64,000 nucleotides of DNA from Paraburkholderia sp. BL9I2N2 (lineage in GTDB: Bacteria > Pseudomonadota > Gammaproteobacteria > Burkholderiales > Burkholderiaceae): contig NZ_SMGP01000001.1 of the NCBI RefSeq assembly GCF_004339745.1, positions 372,001 through 436,000 on the forward strand, in the 5' to 3' direction. Below the pieces are notes generated by a model. The model had not been told where the DNA came from, did no database searches, and worked only from the letters and a program-made list of their open reading frames with translations. This document shows positions 31,319 to 41,107 of the stretch, piece after piece (the first letter of the stretch is position 1; each line of letters begins with the position of its first letter). The position numbers and the translations under genes are program-made.

Positions 31319-33043
31319 ATGGGTAAGCAGACTATCGCGGATTATCTGGCCAAAACACTGGCGGCGGCAGACATCGAGCGAATCTGGGGCGTCACGGGCG
31401 ACAGCCTGAACGGCCTGTCGGATAGCTTGCAGCGCCTCGGTTCGATTCGCTGGATGCACACGCGCCACGAAGAAGTGGCCGCCTTCGCCGCCGGCGCCGA
31501 TGCCGCCGCGACCGGCAAGCTCGCCGTTTGCGCGGGCAGTTGCGGTCCCGGCAATCTGCACTTGATCAACGGCCTGTACGACTGCCATCGCAATCATCAG
31601 CCCGTGCTCGCGATTGCCGCGCACATTCCGTCGTCGGAAATCGGGCTCGGCTACTTTCAGGAAACCCATCCGCAAGAGCTGTTCAAGGAGTGCAGTCACT
31701 ACGTCGAACTGGTGACGAACCCGTCGCAGTTTCCGCGCGTGCTGGCGCGCGCCATGCGCACCGCGATCGAAGAACGCGGCGTTGCCGTGATCGTGCTGCC
31801 GGGCGATGTCGCGCTGGGCGAAGCGCCTGAGGAAACGCCGGCGTGGGCCGGCACCTTGGAACGCTCGACGGTGGTGCCGTCCGAGGCGGATCTCGACCGG
31901 CTCGCCGATCTGCTCAACCAGGCGGGCGGCGTGACGCTGCTGTGCGGCAGCGGCTGCGCCGGCGCGCACGATGAAGTGGTCGCCTTCGCCGATCAGCTCG
32001 GCGCGCCGACCGTGCATGCGTTGCGCGGCAAGCAATACGTGGAGTGGGACAACCCGTTCGATGTCGGCATGACCGGGCTGATCGGCTTCAGCTCCGGCTA
32101 CCACGCGATGATGTCGTGCGACACGCTCGTGATGCTCGGCACCGATTTCCCGTATCGCAACTTCTATCCGTCGCATGGCAACGTGGTGCAAATCGACCGG
32201 CGCGGCTCCGCGCTGGGCAAGCGCGCGCCGTTGAAGCTCGGTCTGGTCGGCGATGTGAAGGCGACCTTGCAGGCGCTGATGCCGAAGCTCAAGCGCAAGA
32301 CCGACCGGCGCTTCCTCGAGAATGCGCGCAAGCACTACGCGAGCGCGCGCAAGGACCTCGACGACCTCGCGCGGCCGTCCGATCCGGGGCGCGCCATTCA
32401 TCCGCAATACCTCACCAGCATCGTCGACAAGGTCGCCAACGAAGACGCGGTGTTCTCCGTCGACGTCGGCACGCCGACGCTCTGGGCCGCGCGTTATCTG
32501 ACCATGAACGGCAAGCGCACGCTGCACGGCTCGTTCAATCACGGCTCGATGGCCAATGCGATGCCGCAGGCCCTGGGCGCGCAGGCAGCCGAGCCGGGCC
32601 GCCAGGTGATTTCGCTATCGGGCGACGGCGGCCTGTCGATGCTGCTCGGCGATCTGCTCACCGCGCGTCAGCTCAATCTGCCGATCAAGGTCGTGGTGTT
32701 CAACAACAGCACGCTCGGCTTCGTCGCGATGGAGATGAAGGCGGGCGGCTATCTCGAGGCCGGCACCGATCTGGCCACGACCGACTTCTCGGCGATCGCG
32801 CGCGGCGCGGGAATCTACGGTGTCCGAATCGAGCTGTCCGAGAACATCGAGCCGGCATTGCGCGAAGCATTCGCGCATCCGGGCCCGGCGGTGATCGACG
32901 TGGTGACCGCGAAGCACGAACTCGCAATGCCGCCGAAAATCCAGTGGGCGCAGGCCAAGGGCTTCAGCCTGTATATGCTGCGGGCCGTGCTGAACGGCCG
33001 CGGTGACGAGGTCGTCGAACTGGCGACCACGAATCTGCGCTGA
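31319..33043 (+). CDS. poxB: ThDP-dependent pyruvate dehydrogenase (quinone), PoxB
   Basis: A 574-residue ThDP/FAD enzyme of the pyruvate oxidase family, oxidising pyruvate to acetate and CO2 with electrons to ubiquinone. The three domains are seen: pyrimidine-binding with the catalytic glutamate in [12 protein letters not shown], the central FAD domain, and the ThDP diphosphate motif [12 protein letters not shown]...NNSTLG. The C-terminus has the PoxB-type membrane-contact region. An AGCGGAGTACAGC site precedes the ATG. It appears to be a single-gene unit. Confidence 0.92.
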   Translation: MGKQTIADYLAKTLAAADIERIWGVTGDSLNGLSDSLQRLGSIRWMHTRHEEVAAFAAGADAAATGKLAVCAGSCGPGNLHLINGLYDCHRNHQPVLAIAAHIPSSEIGLGYFQETHPQELFKECSHYVELVTNPSQFPRVLARAMRTAIEERGVAVIVLPGDVALGEAPEETPAWAGTLERSTVVPSEADLDRLADLLNQAGGVTLLCGSGCAGAHDEVVAFADQLGAPTVHALRGKQYVEWDNPFDVGMTGLIGFSSGYHAMMSCDTLVMLGTDFPYRNFYPSHGNVVQIDRRGSALGKRAPLKLGLVGDVKATLQALMPKLKRKTDRRFLENARKHYASARKDLDDLARPSDPGRAIHPQYLTSIVDKVANEDAVFSVDVGTPTLWAARYLTMNGKRTLHGSFNHGSMANAMPQALGAQAAEPGRQVISLSGDGGLSMLLGDLLTARQLNLPIKVVVFNNSTLGFVAMEMKAGGYLEAGTDLATTDFSAIARGAGIYGVRIELSENIEPALREAFAHPGPAVIDVVTAKHELAMPPKIQWAQAKGFSLYMLRAVLNGRGDEVVELATTNLR

Positions 33044-33070
33044 AACGCGTTGGGGTTGGTTTGTTTCGAC

Positions 33071-33102
33071 CGGCGTATGCGCGATGGTATTCGCGCATAC
33101 GC
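33071..33102. repeat. hairpin between convergent poxB and hydrolase genes
   Basis: GGCGTATGCGCG pairs exactly with CGCGCATACGCC over eight bases. No T-run follows on either strand. It probably protects or ends both transcripts. Confidence 0.6.
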
Positions 33103-33112
33103 CTGAACGGGA

Positions 33113-34093
33113 CTACTGCTGCCGGCTCAATTCGCGCGCCGCGCGATCGATCACGTCGGCAATCGCGCCCGCGTGCGACACGGGTGCCAGGTGGCTCGAC
33201 GCCATCGGCACGATCTTGGCGCCCATCCGGTCGGCCATGAATTTTTCCACGCCCGGCGACACCGCACGGTCGCGAGTCGTGAGCACATACCACGACGGTT
33301 TTTCCTTCCACGCGACCTGGCTGACCGTTTCATTGAACGCGCTCGCGGCGATCGGCACCTGCGCGGTGGCCAGCACGCGCGTCAGATTTTCGGGGACATC
33401 CGCAGCGAAATCGGCGTGGTATTTCGTGCGATCGAGCCACAGGAAGCCGCTCGAATCTTTCATGATGCCGGCGCCGACGGGCGCCGGCGCTGCGCGCTTC
33501 ATCAGATCCATAGTCGACTCATGCAGGTCCGGCGCGATCGCCGCGACATACACCAGGCCGGCGACGTTCGGTGCGTTCGCGCCCGCCTCGGTGATCACGA
33601 CGCCGCCCCACGAATGTCCCACCAGAATGGTCGGGCCGTTCTGACGCGCGAGGACGCGGCGGGTCGCGGCGACATCGTCGGCGAGGGAGGTGAGCGGATT
33701 CTGCACCGAGCTCACGTGATAGCCCTTCTGCTGCAATTTGGCGACCACGCCGTTCCAGCTCGAGCCGTCGAGAAATGCGCCGTGCACCAGCACGACGTTG
33801 CGCACGGGGCCGGTCATGGGCGCGGCGGGCGTCGCGGGCGGCGGCGCGGCAGCGGCTTTGGCGGGCGGGGCGGCGGGTGTCATGCTCGGCGCCATGGGTG
33901 CCGGCGTCGGCGCTTCGGGTGCGCTTGCCTCCGCGCCCGGCTCGTCGGCGGGCTCGGCTGCGGGCTCCACGCTCGGCGCCATGGTGGGCGCAGGCGCAGG
34001 CGTCGCGGCGGGCGCGGTGGTCTGGGCGAGCGCGGCGGCCTCCATGAAGCAGAGACACACAGCAGCGGCGCAAAGCAGACGTTTGGGCGACAT
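33113..34093 (-). CDS. secreted alpha/beta hydrolase with Pro/Ala/Glu-rich linker
   Basis: A 326-residue protein. A signal peptide (residues 1-23, AALAQ) is followed by about 70 residues of Ala/Pro/Glu low-complexity linker (24-95), then an alpha/beta-hydrolase fold: VVLVHGAFLDGSSWNGV with the oxyanion region, GHSWGGVVITEAG with the nucleophile serine, and the catalytic histidine in SSHLAPVSHA. The hydrolase part resembles the HNL/esterase-like family annotated in many Burkholderia. The substrate is unknown. The linker could place the domain away from the membrane or the wall. Confidence 0.83.
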   Translation of the reverse strand: MSPKRLLCAAAVCLCFMEAAALAQTTAPAATPAPAPTMAPSVEPAAEPADEPGAEASAPEAPTPAPMAPSMTPAAPPAKAAAAPPPATPAAPMTGPVRNVVLVHGAFLDGSSWNGVVAKLQQKGYHVSSVQNPLTSLADDVAATRRVLARQNGPTILVGHSWGGVVITEAGANAPNVAGLVYVAAIAPDLHESTMDLMKRAAPAPVGAGIMKDSSGFLWLDRTKYHADFAADVPENLTRVLATAQVPIAASAFNETVSQVAWKEKPSWYVLTTRDRAVSPGVEKFMADRMGAKIVPMASSHLAPVSHAGAIADVIDRAARELSRQQ

Positions 34094-34304
34094 GTTGAAT
34101 CTCCGAAGGCTGACAGCTCGACTAGGGCAACATACAGAAGCCCTGCGCCAGTGACAATCACTATCCTCGCCGTTAAGTGCGGCGCAGAACCAAGCGCGGG
34201 TTGCTCCCAGTATTTAGGCTTTATCGGCCACGGTAAAATTTCAGGTTATGCCGGGCCGGACCACAAGTCCGATCGGGTGATCGATATCCATACACTGGGG
34301 CGCA

Positions 34305-35693
34305 ATGTCGAATAGTGCACAGCAGCAAGACGGCCTGAAGCGCGGGCTCAAGAATCGCCATATCCAGCTCATCGCGCTGGGCGGCGCGATCGGCACCGGC
34401 CTGTTTCTCGGCTCCGCCAGCGTGTTGCAGGCAGCCGGGCCGTCGATGATTCTCGGCTACGCGATCGGCGGCATCATCGCCTTCATGATCATGCGGCAGC
34501 TGGGCGAAATGGTGGCACAGGAGCCGGTGGCCGGTTCATTCAGCCACTTCGCGTACAAATATTGGGGCGACTTTCCCGGCTTTCTGTCCGGCTGGAACTA
34601 CTGGGTGCTGTACGTGCTCGTGAGCATGGCCGAGCTGACCGCCGTCGGTACCTATGTGCATTACTGGTGGCCCGGCGTGCCGACGTGGGTGTCGGCGCTG
34701 GCGTGTTTCGCCTTGATCAACGCGATCAATCTCGCCAACGTCAAAGCCTACGGCGAAACCGAGTTCTGGTTCGCGATCATCAAGGTCGTGGCGGTGATCG
34801 GCATGATCGTGTTCGGCGGCTATCTGTTGATCAGCGGCCACGGCGGCCCGCAAGCCTCGATCTCCAACCTCTGGGCTCACGGCGGCTTTTTCCCGCATGG
34901 ATTTCATGGCCTCTTCATGATGCTCGCGGTCATCATGTTTTCGTTCGGCGGGCTGGAACTGATCGGCATTACGGCGGCGGAAGCCGACGAGCCGCAGAAG
35001 AGCATTCCGAAGGCCGTGAATCAGGTGATCTACCGGATTCTGATTTTCTACATCTGCTCGCTGGCGGTGCTGCTGTCGTTGTACCCGTGGAATGAAGTGG
35101 CGGCCGGCGGCAGTCCGTTCGTGATGATCTTCTCGCAGATCGGTTCGACGCTGACCGCGAACGTCCTCAACGTCGTGGTGTTGACCGCGGCGCTGTCGGT
35201 GTACAACAGCGGCGTATATGCGAATAGCCGCATGCTGTACGGCCTCGCGGAGCAGGGCAATGCGCCGCGCGCGCTGATGAAGGTCGACCGGCGCGGCGTG
35301 CCGTATATGGCGATCGGGTTGTCGGCGCTCGCCACGTTTACGTGCGTGATCGTCAACTACCTGATTCCGGCCGAAGCGCTCGGCTTGCTGATGGCGCTGG
35401 TGGTGGCGGCGCTGGTGCTGAACTGGGCGCTGATCAGCCTGACGCATCTGAAGTCGCGCAAGGCGATGGTCGCGGCCGGCGAGACGCTCGTGTTCAAGTC
35501 GTTCTGGTTCCCGGTCAGCAACTGGATCTGCCTCGCGTTCATGGCGCTGATCCTCGTGATTCTGGCGATGACGCCGGGTCTGTCGGTGTCGGTGTGGTTG
35601 GTGCCGGCGTGGCTCGTGGTGATGTGGGGCGGGTATGTGTTCAAGCGCCGGCGCGCGGCTGTGCACAGCGGGGCGCAGGTGGTGGGGCGATAA
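34305..35693 (+). CDS. amino-acid permease, AroP/PheP type (APC family)
   Basis: A 462-residue transporter with twelve membrane segments. The N-terminal block GLKNRHIQLIALGGAIGTGLFLGSA and QLGEMVAQEPVAGSFSHFAYKYWG, with WNYWVLYVLVSMAELTAVGTYVHYWWPGVP, are typical of the aromatic amino-acid/proline subgroup of the AAT family (AroP, PheP, ProY). It imports amino acids by proton symport. The exact substrate is not deducible; AroP, PheP and ProY are about equally likely. It stands alone. Confidence 0.88.
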   Translation: MSNSAQQQDGLKRGLKNRHIQLIALGGAIGTGLFLGSASVLQAAGPSMILGYAIGGIIAFMIMRQLGEMVAQEPVAGSFSHFAYKYWGDFPGFLSGWNYWVLYVLVSMAELTAVGTYVHYWWPGVPTWVSALACFALINAINLANVKAYGETEFWFAIIKVVAVIGMIVFGGYLLISGHGGPQASISNLWAHGGFFPHGFHGLFMMLAVIMFSFGGLELIGITAAEADEPQKSIPKAVNQVIYRILIFYICSLAVLLSLYPWNEVAAGGSPFVMIFSQIGSTLTANVLNVVVLTAALSVYNSGVYANSRMLYGLAEQGNAPRALMKVDRRGVPYMAIGLSALATFTCVIVNYLIPAEALGLLMALVVAALVLNWALISLTHLKSRKAMVAAGETLVFKSFWFPVSNWICLAFMALILVILAMTPGLSVSVWLVPAWLVVMWGGYVFKRRRAAVHSGAQVVGR

Positions 35694-35776
35694 GGTGTTT
35701 CGAATGGCGTGGGGATCGATGTTCGCACTCACGCCGTTTGAGTCCGCTGAGGTTTTCAGGCGGCCCAGAAACGACA

Positions 35777-35807
35777 AACCCCGCGAGCAGCATGCGCTAG
35801 CGGGGTT
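35777..35807 (-). terminator. terminator downstream of tRNA-Leu
   Basis: AACCCCGC / GCGGGGTT stem (35777-35784 with 35800-35807). On the minus strand it is followed by TGTCGTTT and lies about 35 bases beyond the tRNA 3' end; it may also serve the permease gene on the other strand. Confidence 0.6.
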
Positions 35808-35842
35808 CGAGGAATACGGAAACAGCGGTCTTTCGAATTCGT

Positions 35843-35927
35843 TGGTGCCCAGGGCCGGAATCGAACCGGCACGCCTTGCGGCGGGGGATTTTGAGTCCCC
35901 TGCGTCTACCAATTTCACCACCTGGGC
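35843..35927 (-). tRNA. tRNA-Leu (CAA)
   Basis: An 85-nt leucine tRNA with encoded CCA. The acceptor pairs GCCCAGG with CCTGGGC, the anticodon loop reads CTCAAAA (anticodon CAA), a class II variable arm GCCGCAAGGC is present and the T arm has GGTTCGATTCC. It reads UUG codons. Confidence 0.97.
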
Positions 35928-35975
35928 AGGTCTTGCAGCGCACGCGTCAGAAGCTGGCGCGCGGCGAAGACGCAG

Positions 35976-36004
35976 ATTATGGCCGAAAATTCGACGACGG
36001 GCAA
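35976..36004 (-). promoter_or_regulatory. promoter of tRNA-Leu
   Basis: On the minus strand TTGCCC (35999-36004) and CATAAT (35976-35981) are 17 bases apart, about 50 bases before the tRNA 5' end. Confidence 0.65.
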
Positions 36005-36033
36005 GCCAGTTGCTTTCGTCCGCCTCAAGGCCT

Positions 36034-37419
36034 TCAAACCGTGCGGGAAAATCGTTCGAGTGTCTGCTGGCCGAGATACCGATCGAACACCATCGCGATG
36101 TTGCGCACCAGCATGCGTCCGGCCATCCGCACTTCAAGCTTGTCCGCTGCGAGCGACACCAGGCCGTCCTGCTCGAAGCCGTGCAAACGCTCCAGCTCCG
36201 GCTCGAACGTCTCGGCGAAGTGGATGCCATAAGCCGCTTCGAATTCGTCGAAGCGCAATTCCAGGTTGCACATGAGTTGCGTGATCACGTCGCGGCGCAG
36301 ACGGTCGTCGGCGGTAAGGCGCACGCCGCGTGCGATGGCGAGCGTGCCGGCATCGATCGCCGCGGCGTAGCCCGGCAGATCCTTGATGTTCTGCGCGTAC
36401 ACGTCGCCGACTTTGCCGATCGACGATGCGCCGAAGCCGATCAGATCGCATTCAGCCCGCGTGCTATAGCCCTGGAAATTACGGTGCAAGGTTCGTTGCG
36501 CTTGCGCGCGCGCGAGTTCGTCCGTGGGCAGCGCGAAGTGATCCATGCCGATGTACACATAACCCGCCCCCGTCAGACGTTCGACCACGCGCTGCAGGAT
36601 CGCGAGCCGCACCTCGGGCGAAGGCAGCGTGGCAGGGTCCATCTGACGTTGCATCTTGAAGAGCTGCGGCATGTGCGCATAGGCAAACACCGAGAGACGA
36701 TCGGGCGCGAGCGCGAGCATCGTGTCGAGCGTACGGCTGAAGCTCTCGACCGTTTGATGCGGCAGTCCGTAAATCAGATCGACACCGATCGAATGAAAGC
36801 CGGTGTCGCGCGCGGCCTGCATCACCGAGGCGGTCATCTCGAGCGGCTGAATGCGGTTGATTGCCTGCTGCACGTCCGGATCGAAGTCCTGCACGCCAAG
36901 GCTCAGCCGGTTGAAGCCCAGCTTGCGCAGATGCGCGATGGTCTCAGGCGATGCTTCACGCGGATCGACTTCGATCGAATATTCGGCGTCAGCATCGGGC
37001 AGCAGCGTGAAGTGCTCGCGCGTGGCGGCCATCAACTCGGCTGTTTCGTCGTGCGACAGAAAAGTCGGCGTGCCGCCGCCCCAGTGCAATTGCGACACCG
37101 GACGCCGCGTGTCGAAACATGCCGCCTGCAAAGCCATTTCGCGTTTCAGCTGCTCGAGGTACGGACGCGCATGGGCGCGGTTTTTCGTGGCGACCTTATT
37201 GCAACCGCAGTAGAAGCACACGGTGTCGCAAAACGGAATGTGGAAGTACAGCGAGAGATCCGTGGCCGACGCGCCCGGGTCGGCGGCGGCGCGCAAATAG
37301 TCGGCGGGATCGAAGTTGTCGCGGAACTGCAGGGCGGTCGGATAGGACGTATACCGTGGGCCGTTCGCACTGTATTTGGCGAGCAGGTCAGGGCGGAACA
37401 GCATGCTGGCGATGGACAT
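36034..37419 (-). CDS. hemN: oxygen-independent coproporphyrinogen III oxidase HemN
   Basis: A 461-residue radical-SAM enzyme that converts coproporphyrinogen III to protoporphyrinogen IX without oxygen. Cluster cysteines C64, C68, C71 plus C73 lie in the CDTVCFYCGC motif, as in E. coli HemN, and SAM-binding HWGGGTPTFL follows. GPRYTSYPTA near the N-terminus is diagnostic for true HemN as opposed to HemW. The start at 37419 gives the E. coli-like N-terminal length; 58 further in-frame codons above are not family sequence. No strong Shine-Dalgarno is visible. Confidence 0.94.
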   Translation of the reverse strand: MSIASMLFRPDLLAKYSANGPRYTSYPTALQFRDNFDPADYLRAAADPGASATDLSLYFHIPFCDTVCFYCGCNKVATKNRAHARPYLEQLKREMALQAACFDTRRPVSQLHWGGGTPTFLSHDETAELMAATREHFTLLPDADAEYSIEVDPREASPETIAHLRKLGFNRLSLGVQDFDPDVQQAINRIQPLEMTASVMQAARDTGFHSIGVDLIYGLPHQTVESFSRTLDTMLALAPDRLSVFAYAHMPQLFKMQRQMDPATLPSPEVRLAILQRVVERLTGAGYVYIGMDHFALPTDELARAQAQRTLHRNFQGYSTRAECDLIGFGASSIGKVGDVYAQNIKDLPGYAAAIDAGTLAIARGVRLTADDRLRRDVITQLMCNLELRFDEFEAAYGIHFAETFEPELERLHGFEQDGLVSLAADKLEVRMAGRMLVRNIAMVFDRYLGQQTLERFSRTV

Positions 37420-37643
37420 GAGGGACTCGACGGCTGGCGGGCGGCCATCGAGGAAGAAGCGGACCGCCGCGGTTCGCGCGACAGGATCGGACCGCGCGGA
37501 CGCCTCTTGAGCATGGCCTTTCGGATCCTGCGAGTTTACGTGAGCGGGCATTCGCCCGATTGCGTAAAAAGGTCGCACGGAATGCGGTGGCACAATGCGG
37601 GTCTGATAGTGCGTTGCCCGTCTTCGGGTTCAGGAAAAATGTC

Positions 37644-37979
37644 GTGAGTGATGTGTCGAACAGCGCCATGAAGCGCGAGTCTCCGTTCCACGTGGCCGGT
37701 CACGCGTGCCGCCCCGATTGCGGCGCGTGCTGTATTGCGCCGTCGATTTCGAGTCCGATTCCGGGCATGCCGAACGGCAAGCCGGCGGGCGTGCCCTGCG
37801 CGCAACTCGGCGACGATCTGCGCTGCGCGATCTTCGGCCAGCCGGAGCGGCCGGCGTGCTGTTCCGGTCTGCAACCGCAGATGGAAATGTGCGGCACGAA
37901 CCGCGGCGAGGCCCTCGCGTGGCTCACGCAGCTTGAAACGCAAACCCAACCGCACGCGCAACCGGTGGCTCGCTGCTAA
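37644..37979 (+). CDS. YkgJ-family cysteine-cluster protein
   Basis: A 111-residue protein with conserved cysteines typical of the YkgJ/UPF0153 zinc- or iron-binding group: [11 protein letters not shown] near the N-terminus, GVPCAQL and then [15 protein letters not shown] and EMCG. The predicted start is GTG at 37644, behind AGGA at 37632-37635; an ATG at 37668 is the alternative. Function is unknown; metal binding is inferred from the cysteine pattern. It is divergent from hemN. Confidence 0.83.
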   Translation: MSDVSNSAMKRESPFHVAGHACRPDCGACCIAPSISSPIPGMPNGKPAGVPCAQLGDDLRCAIFGQPERPACCSGLQPQMEMCGTNRGEALAWLTQLETQTQPHAQPVARC

Positions 37980-38072
37980 CGCGCGCAAGCGAATCGCTGC
38001 AAGCCGCAAACCACAAACCGAAAACAAACCACGCAATCGCATGCCCGTACAAGTTTCCACAGGAGATTTCGC

Positions 38073-38666
38073 ATGACTCGACCCGCTGCGCCGGCCCGGC
38101 GCCGCTTCCTGCTTGCCGCGCTGACAGGCTGTAGCGCGCTCGGCATCACCGTTTCGCTCGCAGCCTGCGCGACGTCGACTTTTCCGTTCATCCCCTCGCA
38201 GTACACGTTCTCGCGGCAACAGGTGCAGGACGCGGTGCAGCGCAAGTTTCCCTATCAGCGTACGGTCTCGCAAGTGTTCGATGTCGCGCTCACCAACCCG
38301 GTGGTCGGCTTGCTGCCGGACGCGAACCGCGTCTCGGTGAAGCTCGACGCGCGCCTCGTAAGTCCCTTCATGCCGCAGCCGGTCGACGGCGTGTTCACGC
38401 TGTCGAGCGAACTGGCCTACGACGCCGCCAGCAAATCGGTCGTGCTCAAGTCGCCGAACGTCGACAACGTCAGCGTGAGCGGGCAGGCGCAGGCCTACAC
38501 GCAGCAGATCAACGCCGCGGCGGCGGTGCTCGCCACGCAGTTGCTGACTAACTATCCGATCTACACCTTCAAGCCCGAACAACTGCAATTTGCCGGAGTG
38601 AATTACGAACCCGGTACAATCACCATCCTTACAAACGGCATACGCGTGCAGATCGTCGAAAAATGA
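38073..38666 (+). CDS. DUF1439 (YceB-like) lipoprotein
   Basis: A 197-residue lipoprotein. A twin-arginine-like start (ARRRFLLAALTG) leads to a lipobox (SLAAC, about Cys32). The mature part matches DUF1439: YTFSRQQVQDAVQRKFPYQRT, then VFDVALTNPVVGLLPDANRVSV, and YTFKPEQLQFAGVNYEPGTITI. Members may bind lipid-like ligands, but the role is unknown. TTCCACAGGAGATTTCGC precedes the ATG. It shares orientation with uppP about 80 bases downstream. Confidence 0.86.
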   Translation: MTRPAAPARRRFLLAALTGCSALGITVSLAACATSTFPFIPSQYTFSRQQVQDAVQRKFPYQRTVSQVFDVALTNPVVGLLPDANRVSVKLDARLVSPFMPQPVDGVFTLSSELAYDAASKSVVLKSPNVDNVSVSGQAQAYTQQINAAAAVLATQLLTNYPIYTFKPEQLQFAGVNYEPGTITILTNGIRVQIVEK

Positions 38667-38747
38667 CGCGGCGCGCGGCCGGCAGGGCCGCGCGCTTTCC
38701 GTGCCGGCCCTGTGCGTTCCGACTATCTACAGCGATGAGGGGCACGG

Positions 38748-39584
38748 ATGGACTGGCTATTGGCTTGCAAGGCGCTGATTCTGGGCGTCGTCGAAGGGTT
38801 GACGGAGTTTTTGCCCGTGTCGAGCACCGGGCATTTGATCGTCGCGGGCAGTCTGCTGAACTTTACCGATGAGCACGCGAAAACCTTCGATGTCGTGATC
38901 CAGCTCGGCGCGATTCTCGCCGTGTGCTGGGAATTTCGCCGCCGCATCGGCAGTGTGGTGTCCGGCTTGCCGAGCCGGCCGGATGCGCGCCGTTTCACGC
39001 TGAACGTGATCATCGCCACGATTCCGGCGATCGTGCTTGGCTTGCTGTTCGAAAAATCGATCAAGGCGGCGTTGTTCTCGCCGGTGCCGGTCGCGTTCGC
39101 GCTGGTGGCGGGCGGCGTCGTGATCCTGTGGGCGGAATCGCGTCAGCGCGCGCGCGGCGAGCCGGCGGCGCGTGTGCAGAGCGTAGACGACCTGAACGCG
39201 CTGGACGCGCTGAAAGTCGGCCTCGCGCAATGCTTCGCGCTGATTCCGGGCATGTCGCGCTCGGGTTCGACGATCATCGGCGGGATGCTGTTCGGTCTCG
39301 ACCGGCGCGTCGCCACGGAGTTTTCCTTCTTCCTCGCGATTCCGATCATTTTCGGTGCGACCGGTTACGAGCTGTACAAAGACTGGCATGTGCTTTCCGT
39401 CGACGCGCTCGGCACCTTCGCGGTCGGTTTCGTGGCGGCCTTCGTCAGCGCTTTCGCCTGCGTGCGTTGGCTGTTGCGCTACATCGCCGCGCACGATTTC
39501 ACCGCGTTTGCGTGGTATCGCATCGGCTTCGGACTGCTGATCCTGCTGGTCGGCTACAGCGGCGCGTTGAGCTGGACGGATTGA
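38748..39584 (+). CDS. uppP: undecaprenyl-diphosphatase UppP (BacA)
   Basis: A 278-residue inner-membrane enzyme that recycles undecaprenyl diphosphate to the monophosphate carrier for cell-wall synthesis and gives bacitracin tolerance. Both active-site motifs are intact: [15 protein letters not shown] (residues about 16-30) and [10 protein letters not shown] (about 168-177). Around eight membrane segments are visible. GATGAGGGGCACGG precedes the ATG and a strong terminator follows. Confidence 0.96.
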   Translation: MDWLLACKALILGVVEGLTEFLPVSSTGHLIVAGSLLNFTDEHAKTFDVVIQLGAILAVCWEFRRRIGSVVSGLPSRPDARRFTLNVIIATIPAIVLGLLFEKSIKAALFSPVPVAFALVAGGVVILWAESRQRARGEPAARVQSVDDLNALDALKVGLAQCFALIPGMSRSGSTIIGGMLFGLDRRVATEFSFFLAIPIIFGATGYELYKDWHVLSVDALGTFAVGFVAAFVSAFACVRWLLRYIAAHDFTAFAWYRIGFGLLILLVGYSGALSWTD

Positions 39585-39611
39585 GCGCTTCCGTTTCGCA
39601 CGATCCATGAG

Positions 39612-39642
39612 AAAAGGTCCGCATGTGCGGACCTTTTTTATT
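39612..39642 (+). terminator. terminator after uppP
   Basis: AAAAGGTCCGCA pairs with TGCGGACCTTTT around TG, followed by TTATTT; the A-run makes it usable from the trmB side as well. Confidence 0.9.
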
Positions 39643-39665
39643 TGCGGGCCAACTTCGCTGCGCTT

Positions 39666-40448
39666 TTACGCAGCGCCGCGTTTGCGGAAGACCAGATCCC
39701 ACACGCCGTGTCCGAGCCGCAGCCCGCGGCGTTCGAACTTCGTCACCGGACGGTACTCCGGACGCGGCGCATAGCCGTCGGCGGTGTTTTCCAGCGCCGG
39801 TTCGGCGCTCAGCACTTCGAGCATCTGTTCGGCGTAGTTCTGCCAGTCGGTCGCGCAATGCAGGTAGGCGCCGGGTTTCAGGCGCGATACGAGCAGCGCG
39901 ACAAACTTCGGCTGGATCAGTCGGCGCTTGTGGTGACGCGCCTTGTGCCACGGATCCGGAAAGAAGATATGCACACCGTCGAGGCTGTCCGGCGCGATCA
40001 TCTGTTCGAGCACTTCGACCGCGTCGTGCTGAATGATGCGGATGTTCGCCACGTTCTGTTCGCCCATCAGTTTCAGCAGTGCGCCGACGCCCGGCTCATG
40101 CACCTCGACGCCGAGGAAATCGTCGCCGGGACGGTGCGAGGCGATTTCAGCGGTTGTCGCTCCCATGCCGAAGCCGATTTCAAGTACGCGTGGCGCCTCG
40201 CGGCCGAATACGCTGTTCCAGTCGGGCTGCTGCGGAGCGAAGGGCACCACGAAGCGCGGGCCGAGTTCGTCCATGGCGCGGCGCTGGCCTGTCGAGACGC
40301 GGCCGGCGCGCGTGACAAAGCTGCGGATGCGACGCCGGTGCAGAGCTTCTTCTTGCGGCGCGTCGTCGCCGGCGGGCCGGTGTTCGGTATCGCTGGAGGG
40401 CGTCGGGAGTTCGTCCGGCAGGCCGGCGTCGTTTGGATCGTGGATCAT
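39666..40448 (-). CDS. trmB: tRNA (guanine-N7-)-methyltransferase TrmB
   Basis: A 260-residue SAM enzyme that makes m7G46 in tRNA. The SAM motif is [16 protein letters not shown], with the ribose-binding [10 protein letters not shown], and the signature [20 protein letters not shown] follows. An acidic N-terminal extension of about 35 residues is common in betaproteobacteria. The start MIHDPND at 40448 is the most likely; longer forms reach 18 codons further. Confidence 0.94.
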   Translation of the reverse strand: MIHDPNDAGLPDELPTPSSDTEHRPAGDDAPQEEALHRRRIRSFVTRAGRVSTGQRRAMDELGPRFVVPFAPQQPDWNSVFGREAPRVLEIGFGMGATTAEIASHRPGDDFLGVEVHEPGVGALLKLMGEQNVANIRIIQHDAVEVLEQMIAPDSLDGVHIFFPDPWHKARHHKRRLIQPKFVALLVSRLKPGAYLHCATDWQNYAEQMLEVLSAEPALENTADGYAPRPEYRPVTKFERRGLRLGHGVWDLVFRKRGAA

Positions 40449-40602
40449 CTTCGATGCTGCTACAAGGGTGAGGGCTTTCGCGGCAAGCCTCGCGTGCTGC
40501 ACGGTGCCTGTCGATGCTCACGCGGTATGGGGCGCGAGCGCCGATCGGCACGGCTGGTGAGCACAAGGTTTACGGCTCGCTGCGCCGGGCTGCCGCTATG
40601 AC

Positions 40603-40629
40603 AAAAAAGCCGCCTTCATGGAGGCGGCT
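40603..40629 (-). terminator. minus-strand terminator with no assigned gene
   Basis: AGCCGCCT / AGGCGGCT stem (40608-40615 with 40622-40629); on the minus strand six U follow. No minus-strand gene lies closely upstream of it; the nearest is tRNA-Gly about 480 bases away. Confidence 0.7.
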
Positions 40630-40852
40630 CGTGCTGGATTCTGCTGAAGGCATCAGCAAGAAAGTGGAGCGGGCGTTGCAAGTGCGCGTAAGGTAGCACA
40701 ACCGAAAAGGGCGCGTCCAGACGGACCGGGGACGGCGGGGAGTACGAATGCGGGTGGGGATATTACATTCAAATAACAGAGATGCCTGTCCAATTGATTT
40801 AATCGTTTTGTAAGATAATTGCTTTGGCCGATTATCTGGATGAGAAACTAGC

Positions 40853-40987
40853 ATGAGCAAGCGTTCGCATCTTTGCCGCCGGCCTTCCCGCGGTTTACGG
40901 TTACCCGTGGCATGCACTTCGTTGTCGGATGCCAATCGAGGCGGTGTCGCTTACTCGACGTTTTTCTCGGCCGGTTTGCGCAAGTGA
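40853..40987 (+). CDS. possible small protein, 44 residues
   Basis: An ATG-initiated frame reading MSKRSHLCRRPSRGLRLPVA at its start and ending FFSAGLRK. It follows an A/T-rich segment that could hold a promoter, with only a weak GGATGAGA Shine-Dalgarno. Arg-rich composition is equally typical of non-coding high-GC sequence. I do not recognise any family. Listed because it fills an otherwise empty region. Confidence 0.2.
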   Translation: MSKRSHLCRRPSRGLRLPVACTSLSDANRGGVAYSTFFSAGLRK

Positions 40988-41070
40988 ATCGATTGTCGAA
41001 TTTGTCGTTCGAGAAAAAATTCCCAGGAAGCGACGGAGGAAGAGAGCGGTAGAGGCAGACCTTTTCGCGA

Positions 41071-41092
41071 AGCAGCCCGCTGATTCACGGGC
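41071..41092 (-). terminator. hairpin 3' of tRNA-Gly
   Basis: CAGCCCG / CGGGCTG stem (41071-41077 with 41086-41092), 15 bases beyond the tRNA 3' end. The following bases are not a clean U-tract. Confidence 0.4.
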
Positions 41093-41107
41093 TGACTGAA
41101 AAGTATC

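Larger units (their letters stand above)
40449..41107. other. non-coding stretch with an orphan minus-strand terminator
   Basis: About 660 bases without a recognisable gene. It contains a minus-strand terminator (40603-40629), an A/T-rich patch around 40760-40850, a possible 44-codon frame at 40853-40987 and a hairpin at 41071-41092. No convincing coding signal was found on either strand elsewhere. Confidence 0.5.

Noticed and set aside
33071..33102. Rho-independent terminator after poxB
   Set aside because: The stem is perfect but no U-tract follows on either strand, so I list it only as an inverted repeat.
37536..38588. A 350-codon minus-strand frame opposite the YkgJ-type and DUF1439 genes
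   Set aside because: Arg/His-rich shadow composition; both plus-strand genes have clear family motifs and ribosome-binding sites.
40570..40935. A 121-codon minus-strand frame
   Set aside because: It reads through a clear terminator hairpin and has no Shine-Dalgarno or family similarity.
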